From assembly GCF_900103225.1 (NCBI RefSeq), contig NZ_FNJH01000004.1, positions 460,927 to 524,926 of the forward strand: DNA of 64,000 bases, given 5' to 3'. The stretch comes from Pseudomonas congelans. Its GTDB lineage: Bacteria > Pseudomonadota > Gammaproteobacteria > Pseudomonadales > Pseudomonadaceae. Below are positions 17,953 through 26,914 of this stretch, one piece after another. The notes below the pieces were generated by a model. The model searched no databases. It was given only the letters and a program-made list of their open reading frames with translations, and was not told the origin of the DNA. Positions within the stretch are counted from its first letter, which is position 1. The number at the start of each line of letters is the position of its first letter. Both the position numbers and the translations under genes were made by a program.

Positions 17953-17958
17953 TATAAT
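17953..17958 (+). promoter_or_regulatory. Consensus -10 hexamer upstream of tex
   Basis: A perfect TATAAT lies within GGGTATAATGC, 135 bp before tex. No clear -35 is seen at 16-18 bp. A transcript from here would have a leader of about 130 nt containing a GCCAGC/GCTGGC hairpin at 18002-18026. The rest of the 299-bp ompR-tex gap shows nothing definite. Confidence 0.45.
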
Positions 17959-18092
17959 GCGCCGCCCTCGAAGTCAGGCAACGCCGGACTTGTGGCGGTT
18001 CGCCAGCCCTGAAAATAAATGCTGGCGCACGATACCCAGGCAAGGCAATTCGTACATAGCCCAGTTTTTTGCTCACAACTCCAGGTGGTTTT

Positions 18093-20411
18093 ATGGACAG
18101 CATCAACAGCCGCATCGCCGAAGAACTCGGCGTACGCCCACAACAGGTCGCCGCGGCCGTAGCACTACTGGATGAAGGCTCGACCGTGCCCTTCATTTCC
18201 CGCTACCGCAAGGAAGTGACCGGCAGTCTTGATGACACGCAACTGCGCCATCTGGAAGAGCGCCTGCGTTATCTGCGTGAGCTGGACGACCGGCGCGTCA
18301 GCATTCTTGCCAGCATCGAAGAGCAAGGCAAGCTGACCCCGGAGCTGGCGCGCGATATCAAGCTGGCCGACACCAAGACCCGCCTCGAAGACTTGTACCT
18401 TCCTTATAAGCAGAAACGCCGCACCAAGGGCCAGATCGCCCTTGAAGCCGGGTTGGGCGAACTGGCCGACGGCCTGTTCAACGACCCGGGCCTGGCACCT
18501 GAAACAGAAGCAGCCCGCTTCGTCGACGCGGAAAAAGGCGTCGCTGACGTAAAGGCGGCGCTGGAAGGCGCCAAGTACATTCTGATGGAACGCTTTGCCG
18601 AAGATGCCTCGCTGCTGGACAAGCTGCGCGGCTTCCTCAAGCAGGAAGCGGTAATCAGTGCACGCGTGGTGCCGGGCAAGGAAGAGGAAGGCGCCAAGTT
18701 CCGCGACTATTTCGAACACGACGAACCGCTCAAGAGCATGCCGTCACACCGTGCGCTGGCGATTTTCCGCGGTCGCAACGAAGGCTTCCTGAGCTCAGCA
18801 CTGAAAGTCGGTGAAGAATTGCCGGGCGCCATGCACCCGTGCGAACTGATGATCGGTGAGCGTTTCGGCATCCAGAACCAGAACCGCCCGGCCGACAAAT
18901 GGCTGGCCGAAGTGGTGCGCTGGACTTGGAAGGTCAAGCTGTACAGCCACCTTGAAACCGATCTGCTGGGTGAGCTGCGTGACGGCGCGGAAACCGAAGC
19001 GATCAATGTGTTCGCCCACAACCTGCACGACCTGTTGCTCGCCGCACCGGCCGGTCAGCGCGCCACGCTGGGGCTCGATCCTGGCCTGCGCACCGGCTGC
19101 AAGGTCGCCGTGGTCGACGCCACCGGCAAGCTGCTCGACTATGCCACCGTCTACCCGCACGTACCGAAAAACCAGTGGGACCAGACCATCGCCGTACTGG
19201 CCGCACTGTGCGCCAAGCATTCGGTCGACCTGATCGCCATTGGCAACGGCACCGCCAGCCGCGAAACCGACAAGCTGGCTGCCGATCTGATCAAAAAATA
19301 CCCAGGCCTGAAAATGACCAAGGTCATGGTCTCCGAAGCAGGCGCTTCGGTGTACTCGGCATCGGAACTGGCCGCCAAAGAATTCCCGGACCTCGACGTG
19401 TCGATCCGTGGCGCGGTGTCCATTGCCCGTCGCTTGCAGGACCCACTCGCCGAACTGGTGAAAATCGACCCGAAATCCATCGGCGTCGGCCAGTACCAGC
19501 ACGACGTTTCGCAGCTCAAGCTGGCACGCGGCCTGGATGCGGTGGTGGAAGACTGCGTGAACGCGGTGGGCGTGGACGTTAACACCGCCTCCGTGGCGCT
19601 GCTGGCACGCATTTCCGGCCTCAACACCACGCTGGCGCAGAACATCGTTGCGCATCGCGATGAAAACGGCGCGTTCAAGACCCGCGCGGCGCTGAAGAAA
19701 GTCAGCCGCCTGGGCGAAAAGACTTTTGAGCAGGCCGCCGGCTTCCTGCGCGTCATGACCGGTGACAACCCGCTGGACGCTTCCGCCGTCCACCCGGAAG
19801 CCTACCCGCTGGTGCAGCGCATTGCGGCTGAAACCGACCGCGATATTCGCTCGCTGATCGGCGACGCCAGTTTTCTCAAGCGTCTGGACCCGAAGAAATT
19901 CACCGACGAGACCTTTGGTCTGCCGACCGTGACCGACATCCTTCAGGAACTCGAAAAACCGGGTCGCGATCCGCGTCCGGAGTTCAAGACTGCAGAGTTC
20001 CAGGACGGCGTCGAAGACCTCAAGGACCTGCAACTGGGGATGATCCTCGAAGGCGTGGTCACCAACGTCACCAACTTCGGTGCATTCGTCGATATCGGCG
20101 TGCATCAGGACGGTCTGGTACACATCTCGGCGTTGTCCGAGAAGTTCATCAAGGACCCGCGTGAAGCGGTCAAGGCCGGTGATGTGGTGAAAGTGAAGGT
20201 CATGGAGGTCGATATCCCGCGCAAACGCGTCGGCCTGTCGATGCGCATGAGCGACACGCCCGGCGAGAAAATCGATGGTGCACGCGGTGCCCGTCCAGGT
20301 TCTTCGCCTCGCCAGAACAGTGCCCCGCGCAAGGAAACCACTGCACCAGCGCCCGCCAACAATGCGATGGCGTCGCTGTTCGCCAATGCCAAGCAACTGA
20401 AGAAGCGCTGA
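18093..20411 (+). CDS. tex: Tex family RNA-binding transcriptional accessory protein
   Basis: A 772-residue cytoplasmic nucleic-acid-binding protein related to eukaryotic Spt6. Domains in order: Tex N-terminal helical region (1-190), a YqgF/RNase H-like domain around 325-455 (LGLDPGLRTGCKVAVVDATG), helix-hairpin-helix modules (about 490-560, VGVDVNTAS and SRLGEKTFEQAAGF), and an S1 RNA-binding domain near 645-720 (GMILEGVVTNVTNFGAFVDIG). A basic, disordered tail ends in KQLKKR. The ATG at 18093 was chosen over an in-frame ATG at 18069. The thioesterase gene begins one base after its stop. Confidence 0.96.
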   Translation: MDSINSRIAEELGVRPQQVAAAVALLDEGSTVPFISRYRKEVTGSLDDTQLRHLEERLRYLRELDDRRVSILASIEEQGKLTPELARDIKLADTKTRLEDLYLPYKQKRRTKGQIALEAGLGELADGLFNDPGLAPETEAARFVDAEKGVADVKAALEGAKYILMERFAEDASLLDKLRGFLKQEAVISARVVPGKEEEGAKFRDYFEHDEPLKSMPSHRALAIFRGRNEGFLSSALKVGEELPGAMHPCELMIGERFGIQNQNRPADKWLAEVVRWTWKVKLYSHLETDLLGELRDGAETEAINVFAHNLHDLLLAAPAGQRATLGLDPGLRTGCKVAVVDATGKLLDYATVYPHVPKNQWDQTIAVLAALCAKHSVDLIAIGNGTASRETDKLAADLIKKYPGLKMTKVMVSEAGASVYSASELAAKEFPDLDVSIRGAVSIARRLQDPLAELVKIDPKSIGVGQYQHDVSQLKLARGLDAVVEDCVNAVGVDVNTASVALLARISGLNTTLAQNIVAHRDENGAFKTRAALKKVSRLGEKTFEQAAGFLRVMTGDNPLDASAVHPEAYPLVQRIAAETDRDIRSLIGDASFLKRLDPKKFTDETFGLPTVTDILQELEKPGRDPRPEFKTAEFQDGVEDLKDLQLGMILEGVVTNVTNFGAFVDIGVHQDGLVHISALSEKFIKDPREAVKAGDVVKVKVMEVDIPRKRVGLSMRMSDTPGEKIDGARGARPGSSPRQNSAPRKETTAPAPANNAMASLFANAKQLKKR

Positions 20412-20412
20412 G

Positions 20413-20802
20413 ATGGATATTCCTGAAGATCTGACCCATAGCGCCTACTTCAAGATGCTCGGCTGCGAGCTGCGGCGTCTGGACGAGGGTGTTGCCGAAG
20501 TTGCGTTGCCGCTGGAGGCGCACCTGCGCAATCGCGGCAACGTGATGCACGGCGGTGCAATCTTCAGCCTGGTCGATATCGCCATGGGCCTGGCCTGTTC
20601 CAGCGTTCACGGCTTCGACCAGCGCAGCGTGACCATCGAGTGCAAGATCAACTACGTGCGTGGCGTCTCCGAGGGCGAAGTCCTGTGCATCGCCAAGGTG
20701 CTGCACGCAGGTCGCCGCACGCTGGTGGTCGAGGCCGAAGTCGTTCAGGGCGACAAGCTTGTGGCGAAAGCGCAAGGCACATTTGCGGTGATCCAGGCTT
20801 GA
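20413..20802 (+). CDS. PaaI-type hotdog-fold thioesterase
   Basis: A 129-residue acyl-CoA thioesterase of the 4HBT/PaaI family. The signature HLRNRGNVMHGGAIFSLVDI, with its HGG catalytic motif, is at residues 36-55, and the long hotdog helix follows. It likely hydrolyses aromatic or medium-chain acyl-CoA; the substrate is not deducible. It is practically fused to the tex transcript, with one base between stop and start. It is followed by a 236-bp region that contains a strong hairpin before gshA. Confidence 0.88.
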   Translation: MDIPEDLTHSAYFKMLGCELRRLDEGVAEVALPLEAHLRNRGNVMHGGAIFSLVDIAMGLACSSVHGFDQRSVTIECKINYVRGVSEGEVLCIAKVLHAGRRTLVVEAEVVQGDKLVAKAQGTFAVIQA

Positions 20803-20854
20803 TCGAGGGCTGATGAAAAGCATCCCTGCGAACTGAACCTAGCCGTACCTACAT

Positions 20855-20904
20855 CATTTGGGTTAATTTCGGCACCATTAGCGTGGTGCCGAGTCCATTT
20901 GGGT
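20855..20904. repeat. Hairpin flanked by 9-bp direct repeats upstream of gshA
   Basis: A perfect 9-bp stem, TCGGCACCA/TGGTGCCGA (20869-20892, six-base loop), is bracketed by two copies of CATTTGGGT at 20855-20863 and 20896-20904. It lies 135 bp before the gshA start codon. It is not one of the REP families seen elsewhere in the window. It could be a terminator-like element, a protein-binding site or the footprint of a small insertion. Confidence 0.5.
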
Positions 20905-21038
20905 AGTACGACAAAGAGCAGTGATTGTGAACAGGCGCTACCGACCAACCAGGCGACTACGCCAGTTCCTTTCTTCACCCTTGTAGACCGTCAAGTCCAC
21001 CCCCATATCGGGGCGACCGATGCGTGAAGGATTACACC

Positions 21039-22631
21039 TTGAGCGAACTTTTAAACCGTCGTCTTGCATTGCTCGGCGAGCGTAACAACCTCTCTCTGCT
21101 GGAGCAGTGCCTGCACGGTATCGAGCGTGAGTGCCTGCGCGTTACCGCAACGGCAGAACTGGCCCGGACGCCACACCCGCAAGCTCTGGGTGCCGCCCTG
21201 ACCAATGGTCAGGTGACGACCGATTATTCCGAATCGCTGCTGGAGTTCATCACACCAGCCTTGAAGAATCCGGCCGAGACCATCGACAACCTGGACCGGA
21301 TCCACCGCTTCGTTTACAGCAAGCTGGGCGACGAGTTGCTGTGGAGCCCGTCGATGCCGTGCCCGCTGCCGGACGAAGAGCACATACCGATTGCCTATTA
21401 CGGCACGTCGAACATCGGCAAGCTCAAGTACGTGTACCGCAAGGGCTTGGCGCTGCGTTATGGCAAGACCATGCAGTGCATTGCCGGCATTCACTACAAC
21501 TTCTCGTTGCCGGAAGACGCCTGGGCGCTGCTCAAGCAGACCGAAGACTTTGCGGGCGACGCGCGGGACTACCAGTCGCATTCATACATCGCGCTGATTC
21601 GTAATTTCCGCCGCTACAGCTGGCTGCTGATGTACCTGTTCGGTGCTTCACCGGCACTCGACGCGGGTTTCCTGCGCGGCCGCAAGCATCAGCTCGAGCA
21701 ACACTTCGACGCCGATACCCTGTATCTGCCGTACGCCACCAGTCTGCGCATGAGCGACCTGGGTTATCAGAGTGACGCCCAGGCCGACCTGACCCCTTGC
21801 TACAACGATCTGGTCAGCTACACCGACAGCCTGCGCAAGGCCGTGGCCACGCCTTACAAGCCTTACGTCGATGTCGGCACTCATGACCAGAACGGCGAGT
21901 GGGTGCAGCTCAACACCAACGTGCTGCAGATCGAGAACGAGTACTACTCCAATATTCGCCCCAAGCGTGTGACCTATAGCGGCGAACGCCCTATTCAGGC
22001 GCTGGTGGCCCGTGGCGTGCAATACGTCGAAGTGCGCTGCCTGGACATCAACCCGTTTCTGCCTACCGGCATCAGCCTGGAGCAGTCGCGTTTCATCGAT
22101 GCGTTCGTGCTGTATTGCGCCCTCGAGGAAAGCCGGCAACTGGCCAGCCACGAGTGCTCCAACGCAAGTTCGAACTTCCTGTCAGTGGTCAAGGAAGGGC
22201 GTCGCCCGGGCCTGAGCCTGATGCGTGACAACCGCCCTGTCGATCTCAAGACCTGGGCCACCGAGCTGGTGGAGAAGATCACGCCGATTGCCCGCTTGCT
22301 CGACCAGGCTCAGGGCACCGATGAGCACCTCAGGTCGATTGCCGTGCAACAGGCCAAGATCGATGATTCAGCGCTCACACCGTCTGCACAAGTGCTGGCC
22401 AGCATGGAAGCGCATAACGAAGGCTTTACCGCGTTCTCCCTGCGCCAGAGCCAGGTCCACGCCGAATACTTCCGTACTCACCCGCTGAGCGCTCAGGAAC
22501 AGGCAGACTTCGAAGCCCAGGCCAAAACCTCGATCGAAGACCAGGCAGAGCTGGAAGCGACCGAGGAAGTGGTGGATTTCGACACGTTCGTGGGTTCGTA
22601 TCAGGCGAGCATTCTGTCGATCAGCAACTGA
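21039..22631 (+). CDS. gshA: Glutamate-cysteine ligase
   Basis: A 530-residue ATP-dependent enzyme that joins Glu and Cys, the first and rate-limiting step of glutathione synthesis. It is a gamma-proteobacterial type GshA: HGIERECLRVT near the N-terminus, TTDYSESLLEFITP with the Glu/metal site, GIHYNFSLPE, and a C-terminal helical part. The probable start is TTG at 21039 (SELLNRRLALLGERN), which has AAGGA seven bases upstream and gives the usual N-terminus. A GTG at 21024 would add five residues but lacks a good ribosome-binding site. A TTG start may limit translation. REP repeats follow the stop codon. Confidence 0.96.
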   Translation: MSELLNRRLALLGERNNLSLLEQCLHGIERECLRVTATAELARTPHPQALGAALTNGQVTTDYSESLLEFITPALKNPAETIDNLDRIHRFVYSKLGDELLWSPSMPCPLPDEEHIPIAYYGTSNIGKLKYVYRKGLALRYGKTMQCIAGIHYNFSLPEDAWALLKQTEDFAGDARDYQSHSYIALIRNFRRYSWLLMYLFGASPALDAGFLRGRKHQLEQHFDADTLYLPYATSLRMSDLGYQSDAQADLTPCYNDLVSYTDSLRKAVATPYKPYVDVGTHDQNGEWVQLNTNVLQIENEYYSNIRPKRVTYSGERPIQALVARGVQYVEVRCLDINPFLPTGISLEQSRFIDAFVLYCALEESRQLASHECSNASSNFLSVVKEGRRPGLSLMRDNRPVDLKTWATELVEKITPIARLLDQAQGTDEHLRSIAVQQAKIDDSALTPSAQVLASMEAHNEGFTAFSLRQSQVHAEYFRTHPLSAQEQADFEAQAKTSIEDQAELEATEEVVDFDTFVGSYQASILSISN

Positions 22632-22639
22632 TGCTCAGG

Positions 22640-22750
22640 TGACGCAGAGCGTCACGAACGGCATTCCCACGCGGAGCGTGAGGAACGATAGGCGTCCGCA
22701 AGAACACCTATCGTGCCCACGCTCGCAGTTCTGGACGCTCTGCGTCCGCT
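22640..22750. repeat. REP-type palindrome cluster between gshA and argA
   Basis: Units GTGACGCAGAGCGTCAC, TTCCCACGCGGAGCGTGAGG, a CTATCGTGCCCACGCTCG unit and GGACGCTCTGCGTCC fill almost the whole gap between the converging gshA and argA genes. They may act as a bidirectional transcript end and mRNA-stabilising structure. Confidence 0.8.
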
Positions 22751-22757
22751 CCCGAGC

Positions 22758-24056
22758 TTATATCGCCTTTTCGAAGATCTTCGAATTACGCTGGTAGTTG
22801 TACAGCGAGGCGCGGGCGCTTGGCAGGCGGTCGACGCTGCTGGGTTCAAAACCGCGTTCGCGGAACCAGTGCGCAGTGCGGGTGGTGAGGACGAACAGGG
22901 TTTTGATACCCAGAGCCCGGGCGCGGTTTTCAATGCGCTCCAGCAACTCGTCGCCACGGCCGCCGTGCCGGTATTCCGGATTGACGGCCAGACACGCCAG
23001 CTCGCCCGACTCCGAATCGGCAATCGGATACAGCGCGGCACAGGCGATGATCAGCCCTTCACGCTCGACCACGCTGAACTGCGTGATCTCGCGTTCCAGT
23101 ACTTCGCGGGAACGACGCACCAGAATGCCCTGCTCTTCCAGCGGCGTGATCAGGTCCATCAAACCGCCGACATCCTCGATGGCCGCTTCGCGTACCAGTT
23201 CGAACTGCTCCTGTGCGACCAGCGTGCCGCCACCGTCACGGGTAAACAGCTCAGTCAGCAACGCGCCGTTCTCGGCATAGCTGACGATATGGCTGCGCGC
23301 CACGCCGCCACGGCAGGCCTCGGCCGCAGCGTCCAGCAGTTCCGCCTGATAGTTGGCGCCCAGTCGCTGCAGGTGCGCGGGCACCTGTTGAGGACGCAGT
23401 TCGCGCACCAACCGGCCCTGCTCGTCCAGCAAGCCGGTTTCGGCACCGAACAGCAGCAGTTTGTCGGCGGCCAGATCGATGGCCGCGCGGGTGGCGACGT
23501 CTTCACAGGCCAGGTTGAAAATCTCCCCGGTCGGTGAATAACCCAGGGGTGACAACAGCACGATATGACGCTCGTCCAGCAGGCGATTGATGCCCTTGCG
23601 GTCGACCCGACGCACTTCGCCAGTGTGCTGATAATCGACACCCTCAAGCACGCCGATAGGTCGTGCGGTTACCACATTGCCGCTGGTCACTCGCAACCGC
23701 GAGCCCTGCATGGGCGAGGCGGCCATGTCCATCGACAGACGCGCCTCGATCGAAATGCGCAGCTGACCCACGGCATCGATCACGCACTCCAGCGTTTCGG
23801 TATCGGTGATACGCATATCGCGATGAAAACGCGGGGTGATGCCGCGCTGGGCCAGACGGCTTTCAATTTGCGGGCGGGAACCGTGAACCAGCACCAGACG
23901 CACGCCCAGGCTGTGCAGCAGCACCAGGTCGTGGACGATATTGCCGAAATTGGGGTGCGCAACGCCGTCGCCGGGCAGCATGACGACGAAGGTGCAATCG
24001 CGGTGAGCATTGATGTACGGAGACGCGTGGCGAAGCCAGTTGACGTATTCGGGCAT
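22758..24056 (-). CDS. argA: N-acetylglutamate synthase
   Basis: A 432-residue enzyme making N-acetylglutamate from glutamate and acetyl-CoA, the entry step to arginine and normally feedback-inhibited by arginine. The N-terminal amino-acid-kinase-like domain (LVLVHGSRPQIESRL near 72-90, then SPLGYSPTGEIFN) binds arginine. The C-terminal GNAT domain has LAVNPEYRHGGRGDELL for acetyl-CoA. The start MPEYVNWLRHASPYI at 24056 gives exactly the family length. It lies downstream of argE on the same strand. The 144-bp gap contains a candidate regulatory leader peptide with two arginine codons. Confidence 0.97.
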   Translation of the reverse strand: MPEYVNWLRHASPYINAHRDCTFVVMLPGDGVAHPNFGNIVHDLVLLHSLGVRLVLVHGSRPQIESRLAQRGITPRFHRDMRITDTETLECVIDAVGQLRISIEARLSMDMAASPMQGSRLRVTSGNVVTARPIGVLEGVDYQHTGEVRRVDRKGINRLLDERHIVLLSPLGYSPTGEIFNLACEDVATRAAIDLAADKLLLFGAETGLLDEQGRLVRELRPQQVPAHLQRLGANYQAELLDAAAEACRGGVARSHIVSYAENGALLTELFTRDGGGTLVAQEQFELVREAAIEDVGGLMDLITPLEEQGILVRRSREVLEREITQFSVVEREGLIIACAALYPIADSESGELACLAVNPEYRHGGRGDELLERIENRARALGIKTLFVLTTRTAHWFRERGFEPSSVDRLPSARASLYNYQRNSKIFEKAI

Positions 24057-24065
24057 GACAACAAG

Positions 24066-24135
24066 AGCCTGTAGAAAAAATGGACGAAGAAAAGAAGCAC
24101 GCACAACGGTGTGGTGGTTATCGTCGGAACAGGCT
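24066..24135 (-). promoter_or_regulatory. Candidate translational attenuator of argA (long-range RNA pairing)
   Basis: In the argA mRNA, AGCCTGT inside the leader ORF (plus-strand 24129-24135) is perfectly complementary to ACAGGCT (24066-24072). The latter contains the only ribosome-binding-like AGG before argA, about 11 bases from its ATG. Pairing would bury the argA translation start. A ribosome stalled at the leader's Arg codons would cover the first strand and free the second. The loop of 56 bases and 7-bp stem are modest, so this is a hypothesis. Confidence 0.4.
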
Positions 24136-24144
24136 TGGCAGCAC
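24118..24144 (-). CDS. Putative argA leader peptide MLPSLFRR
   Basis: An eight-codon ORF, GTG start and TAA stop, ending in two consecutive CGA arginine codons. A strong AAGGAG ribosome-binding site sits seven bases before the GTG. The ORF ends 61 bases before the argA start codon. Short leader ORFs with codons for the pathway's end product are typical of attenuated biosynthetic operons. CGA is an uncommon Arg codon in pseudomonads and would be sensitive to charged-tRNA supply. I do not know of a described leader for this gene. It was found by reading the gap; conservation has not been tested. Confidence 0.45.
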   Translation of the reverse strand: MLPSLFRR

Positions 24145-24200
24145 GCGCAGTCTCCTTCTACTCAAGATACTTTCATTAGCAGACACGGGTTATGTCTGAC

Positions 24201-25349
24201 TCACTGGGGCGTCAGGCAGTAATGTTCGATCAATTGACGTAACAGACGCACTGTAGGGTCAAGACGTGACATTTCGAGGTATTCCCCCGGCTGATGCGCA
24301 CAGGCGATGTCGCCCGGGCCGAGCACCAGTGTCTCGCAGCCGAGGCGCTGAAGATAAGGCGCTTCGGTGCCGAATGCTACTGCTGCGGCCGTATGACCGG
24401 TCAGACGTTCAGCGACACGCACAAGTTCAGCGTCAGCGACCTGCTCGAAAGGCGCGCACTCGGGGAACAATGGCGCGTAGTCGATCTGTACCTGATGCAG
24501 CTCGGCCAGCGGCTGCAGCTTCTGCCGAATGGCCGAGCGCAGCATTTCCGGGTCCATGCCCGGCAGCGGACGCAGGTCGAATTCCAACGAGCACTGGCCA
24601 CAAATCCGGTTCGGGTTGTCGCCGCCATGAATACAGCCCAGGTTCAGCGTCGGCTGCGGCACCGTGAATTGCGGGTTGCGGTACTTCGCCTGCCACTGCG
24701 TGCGCAGGCCCTTGAGTTCGCTGATGGCGTCGTGCATGGCTTCGAGTGCGCTGTGCCCAAGACTAGGGTCGGAGGAATGGCCGCTGCGCCCGAGAATGTC
24801 GATGCGCTCCATCATCACGCCCTTGTGCAGGCGGATCGGCTTGAGCCCGGTCGGCTCGCCGATAACAGCCGCACGACCTAGCGGGCGTCCGGCCTCGGCC
24901 AGTGCGCGGGCACCGGCCATCGAGCTTTCCTCGTCGCAGGTGGCGAGGATCAGCAGCGGCTGCTTGAACGGCTGGTCAACGAGACCACGCACCGCTTCGA
25001 TGACCAGCGCAAAGAAGCCCTTCATGTCGCAACTGCCCAGCCCCACCCAGCGACCATCCACCTCGGTCAGCTTCAAGGGGTCGGTCTTCCACAGTGCCTC
25101 GTCGAACGGCACGGTATCGCTGTGCCCCGCCAGTACCAGACCGCCCGGGCCTGTTCCGTAGGTCGCCAGCAGATTGAACTTGCCGGGGGACACTTGCTGG
25201 ATATCGCAGACAAACCCCAGATCGCCGAGCCATCCGGCCAGCAGATCGATGACGGGACGGTTGCTCTGGTCCAGAGAAGGCTGAGTGCAGCTCACCGAGG
25301 GTGCGGCGATCAGGGCGGCGAACTGTTCTTTCATGGACGGCAACGGCAT
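24201..25349 (-). CDS. argE: Acetylornithine deacetylase
   Basis: A 382-residue M20-family zinc hydrolase releasing ornithine from N-acetylornithine. Metal-ligand motifs are LAGHSDTVPFD (His and the following Asp), GSCDMKGFFAL (bridging Asp), and ATCDEESSMAG with the catalytic Glu pair. The final His is in CAHQPGEYL near the C-terminus. The start MPLPSMKEQF at 25349 has AGGA at proper distance. It is upstream of argA. Pseudomonads can recycle acetyl groups with ArgJ, so ArgE may be an auxiliary or a related N-acyl hydrolase; the annotation as argE follows its sequence and its place next to argA. Confidence 0.9.
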   Translation of the reverse strand: MPLPSMKEQFAALIAAPSVSCTQPSLDQSNRPVIDLLAGWLGDLGFVCDIQQVSPGKFNLLATYGTGPGGLVLAGHSDTVPFDEALWKTDPLKLTEVDGRWVGLGSCDMKGFFALVIEAVRGLVDQPFKQPLLILATCDEESSMAGARALAEAGRPLGRAAVIGEPTGLKPIRLHKGVMMERIDILGRSGHSSDPSLGHSALEAMHDAISELKGLRTQWQAKYRNPQFTVPQPTLNLGCIHGGDNPNRICGQCSLEFDLRPLPGMDPEMLRSAIRQKLQPLAELHQVQIDYAPLFPECAPFEQVADAELVRVAERLTGHTAAAVAFGTEAPYLQRLGCETLVLGPGDIACAHQPGEYLEMSRLDPTVRLLRQLIEHYCLTPQ

Positions 25350-25512
25350 GGACGCTTCCTGTAATCGAGACGGAACACGGCCCATCATAGGGCCATAGCA
25401 ACCCAGGAATAAACCGTTTCGGGCCATGTCCTGTACACTGACGGCCTCAGCAGTCGTTCAATCATGGGCTGCGCTCCCGTTTATCCGTATCAGCGTTTGG
25501 ATTCCCCCGGCC

Positions 25513-26880
25513 ATGCAAAAAGAAACTGAAATCAAACTCCGCGTCAGCCGCGAGACCCTCGCTGCACTGCGTGAACACCCGTTGCTCAAGAAGCGCAACA
25601 AGAGTGGCTGGGAGCGCCTTGAACTGTCGAACCAGTATTTCGATACCCCCGAAGGCGAGCTGGCGCAGGCCAAAGTCGCCCTGCGCATCCGTCGCGACGG
25701 CGATCAGATCATCCAGACCATGAAGACGCGCGGGCAAAGCGTGGCCGGCCTGTCCGAGCGCAATGAGTACAACTGGGACCTGAGCAAGGCCAAGCTGGAC
25801 CTGAAGAAGCTCGACGGCGATTGCTGGCCCGAGCAACTGGCCGATCTGGACAAGAAAACCATCAAGCCGCTGTTCACCACCGATTTCGTGCGTGAGAAAG
25901 CCGAGATTGCCTGGGGCCGTGGCAAGGCCAAAGTGGTGATCGAAGCCGCACTGGACCTGGGCCAGGTGGTGGCAGGCAAGCAGAAGGAAGAGATCTGCGA
26001 GCTGGAACTCGAGTTGCGTGAAGGCGAGCCTGCCGCGCTGCTGGAACTGGCCGCCGAACTGGCTGCAACGCTGCCGCTGATGCCATGCGATATCAGCAAG
26101 GCCGAACGCGGCTACCGCCTGCTCGATGCCAGCAGCTACTCGCTGAGCCTGCATGCGCCCGCCCTGAATGCTGAAACGCCGCTGGACGACGCTTATTCCG
26201 CGCTGGCCTGGCATCTGCTGGGCAGCAGTCAGCGCCTGGCCGAACAATACCGTTTCAACGGCCACTGGCGTCTGCTGCAGGACTGGGTCGAGATGCTCGC
26301 CGAACTGCGTGCTCTGACCAGCAGCCTCGGCCAGGCCGCGCCACGCACCTCGACCGCACAACTGCGTACTGCGCTGGACGCCTTGCTGGAAGACTGGCGG
26401 CCGCTGGTTCAGGCCGGGCAGGATGATGCCGATGTACGCGGTGCCGCCCACGAGCAATTCCTGGAGGAATTGCAGGACACGCGCTGGGGCGAGTTCTCGC
26501 TGAATACCTCACGCTGGTTGCTGGGCCGCAGCTGGACCACCGAACGCAACACCCGCGGCAATCGTCAAGGCGCCGCGCTGTTGAGCAGCTGGCTGCCACG
26601 CCTGCTGGGCGAAGAAGCCACGTCCCTGCAATTGAGCCGTTATCAGCAGCAGCCGGAAGACCTGGCCGAGCAACTGCCACGCATCGAGCGCATTCAGTCC
26701 TGGCTGCACTGGGCACGCGGCGCGCTGGACCTGCCGGAGCTGGACCGTCTGTACGGCGAACTGCGCAAGCTCGAAGAACTGGCGCATCTGGACATCAGCG
26801 ACGAAGTCCTCGATGCCCGTGTGCAACAGGCAATCACCGTCTTCCAGAGCCGCGCCTGGAAAACCCTGCTGCGCTTGTAA
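25513..26880 (+). CDS. CYTH-CHAD domain protein (probable inorganic triphosphatase)
   Basis: A 455-residue cytoplasmic protein. The N-terminal CYTH domain (1-205) starts with the hallmark ExExK motif in MQKETEIKLRV, and has YFDTPEGELAQ and LRIRRDGDQ strand motifs lining the phosphate tunnel. The C-terminal CHAD domain (about 215-455) is helical with conserved basic positions (LGSSQRLAEQYRF, RWLLGRSW) that bind polyphosphate. It resembles E. coli YgiF, a triphosphatase. The ATG at 25513 begins the CYTH domain exactly. It is divergent from argE. A REP cluster follows it. Confidence 0.9.
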   Translation: MQKETEIKLRVSRETLAALREHPLLKKRNKSGWERLELSNQYFDTPEGELAQAKVALRIRRDGDQIIQTMKTRGQSVAGLSERNEYNWDLSKAKLDLKKLDGDCWPEQLADLDKKTIKPLFTTDFVREKAEIAWGRGKAKVVIEAALDLGQVVAGKQKEEICELELELREGEPAALLELAAELAATLPLMPCDISKAERGYRLLDASSYSLSLHAPALNAETPLDDAYSALAWHLLGSSQRLAEQYRFNGHWRLLQDWVEMLAELRALTSSLGQAAPRTSTAQLRTALDALLEDWRPLVQAGQDDADVRGAAHEQFLEELQDTRWGEFSLNTSRWLLGRSWTTERNTRGNRQGAALLSSWLPRLLGEEATSLQLSRYQQQPEDLAEQLPRIERIQSWLHWARGALDLPELDRLYGELRKLEELAHLDISDEVLDARVQQAITVFQSRAWKTLLRL

Positions 26881-26914
26881 GCCTGGATTCCTGTTTCCAT
26901 GCTCTGGCGCAAGT

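Noticed and set aside
24057..24117. Classical rho-independent attenuator between the leader ORF and argA
   Set aside because: Only a 4-bp CACA/TGTG stem and a distant T-run are present, too weak for termination. The translational pairing model fits the sequence better.
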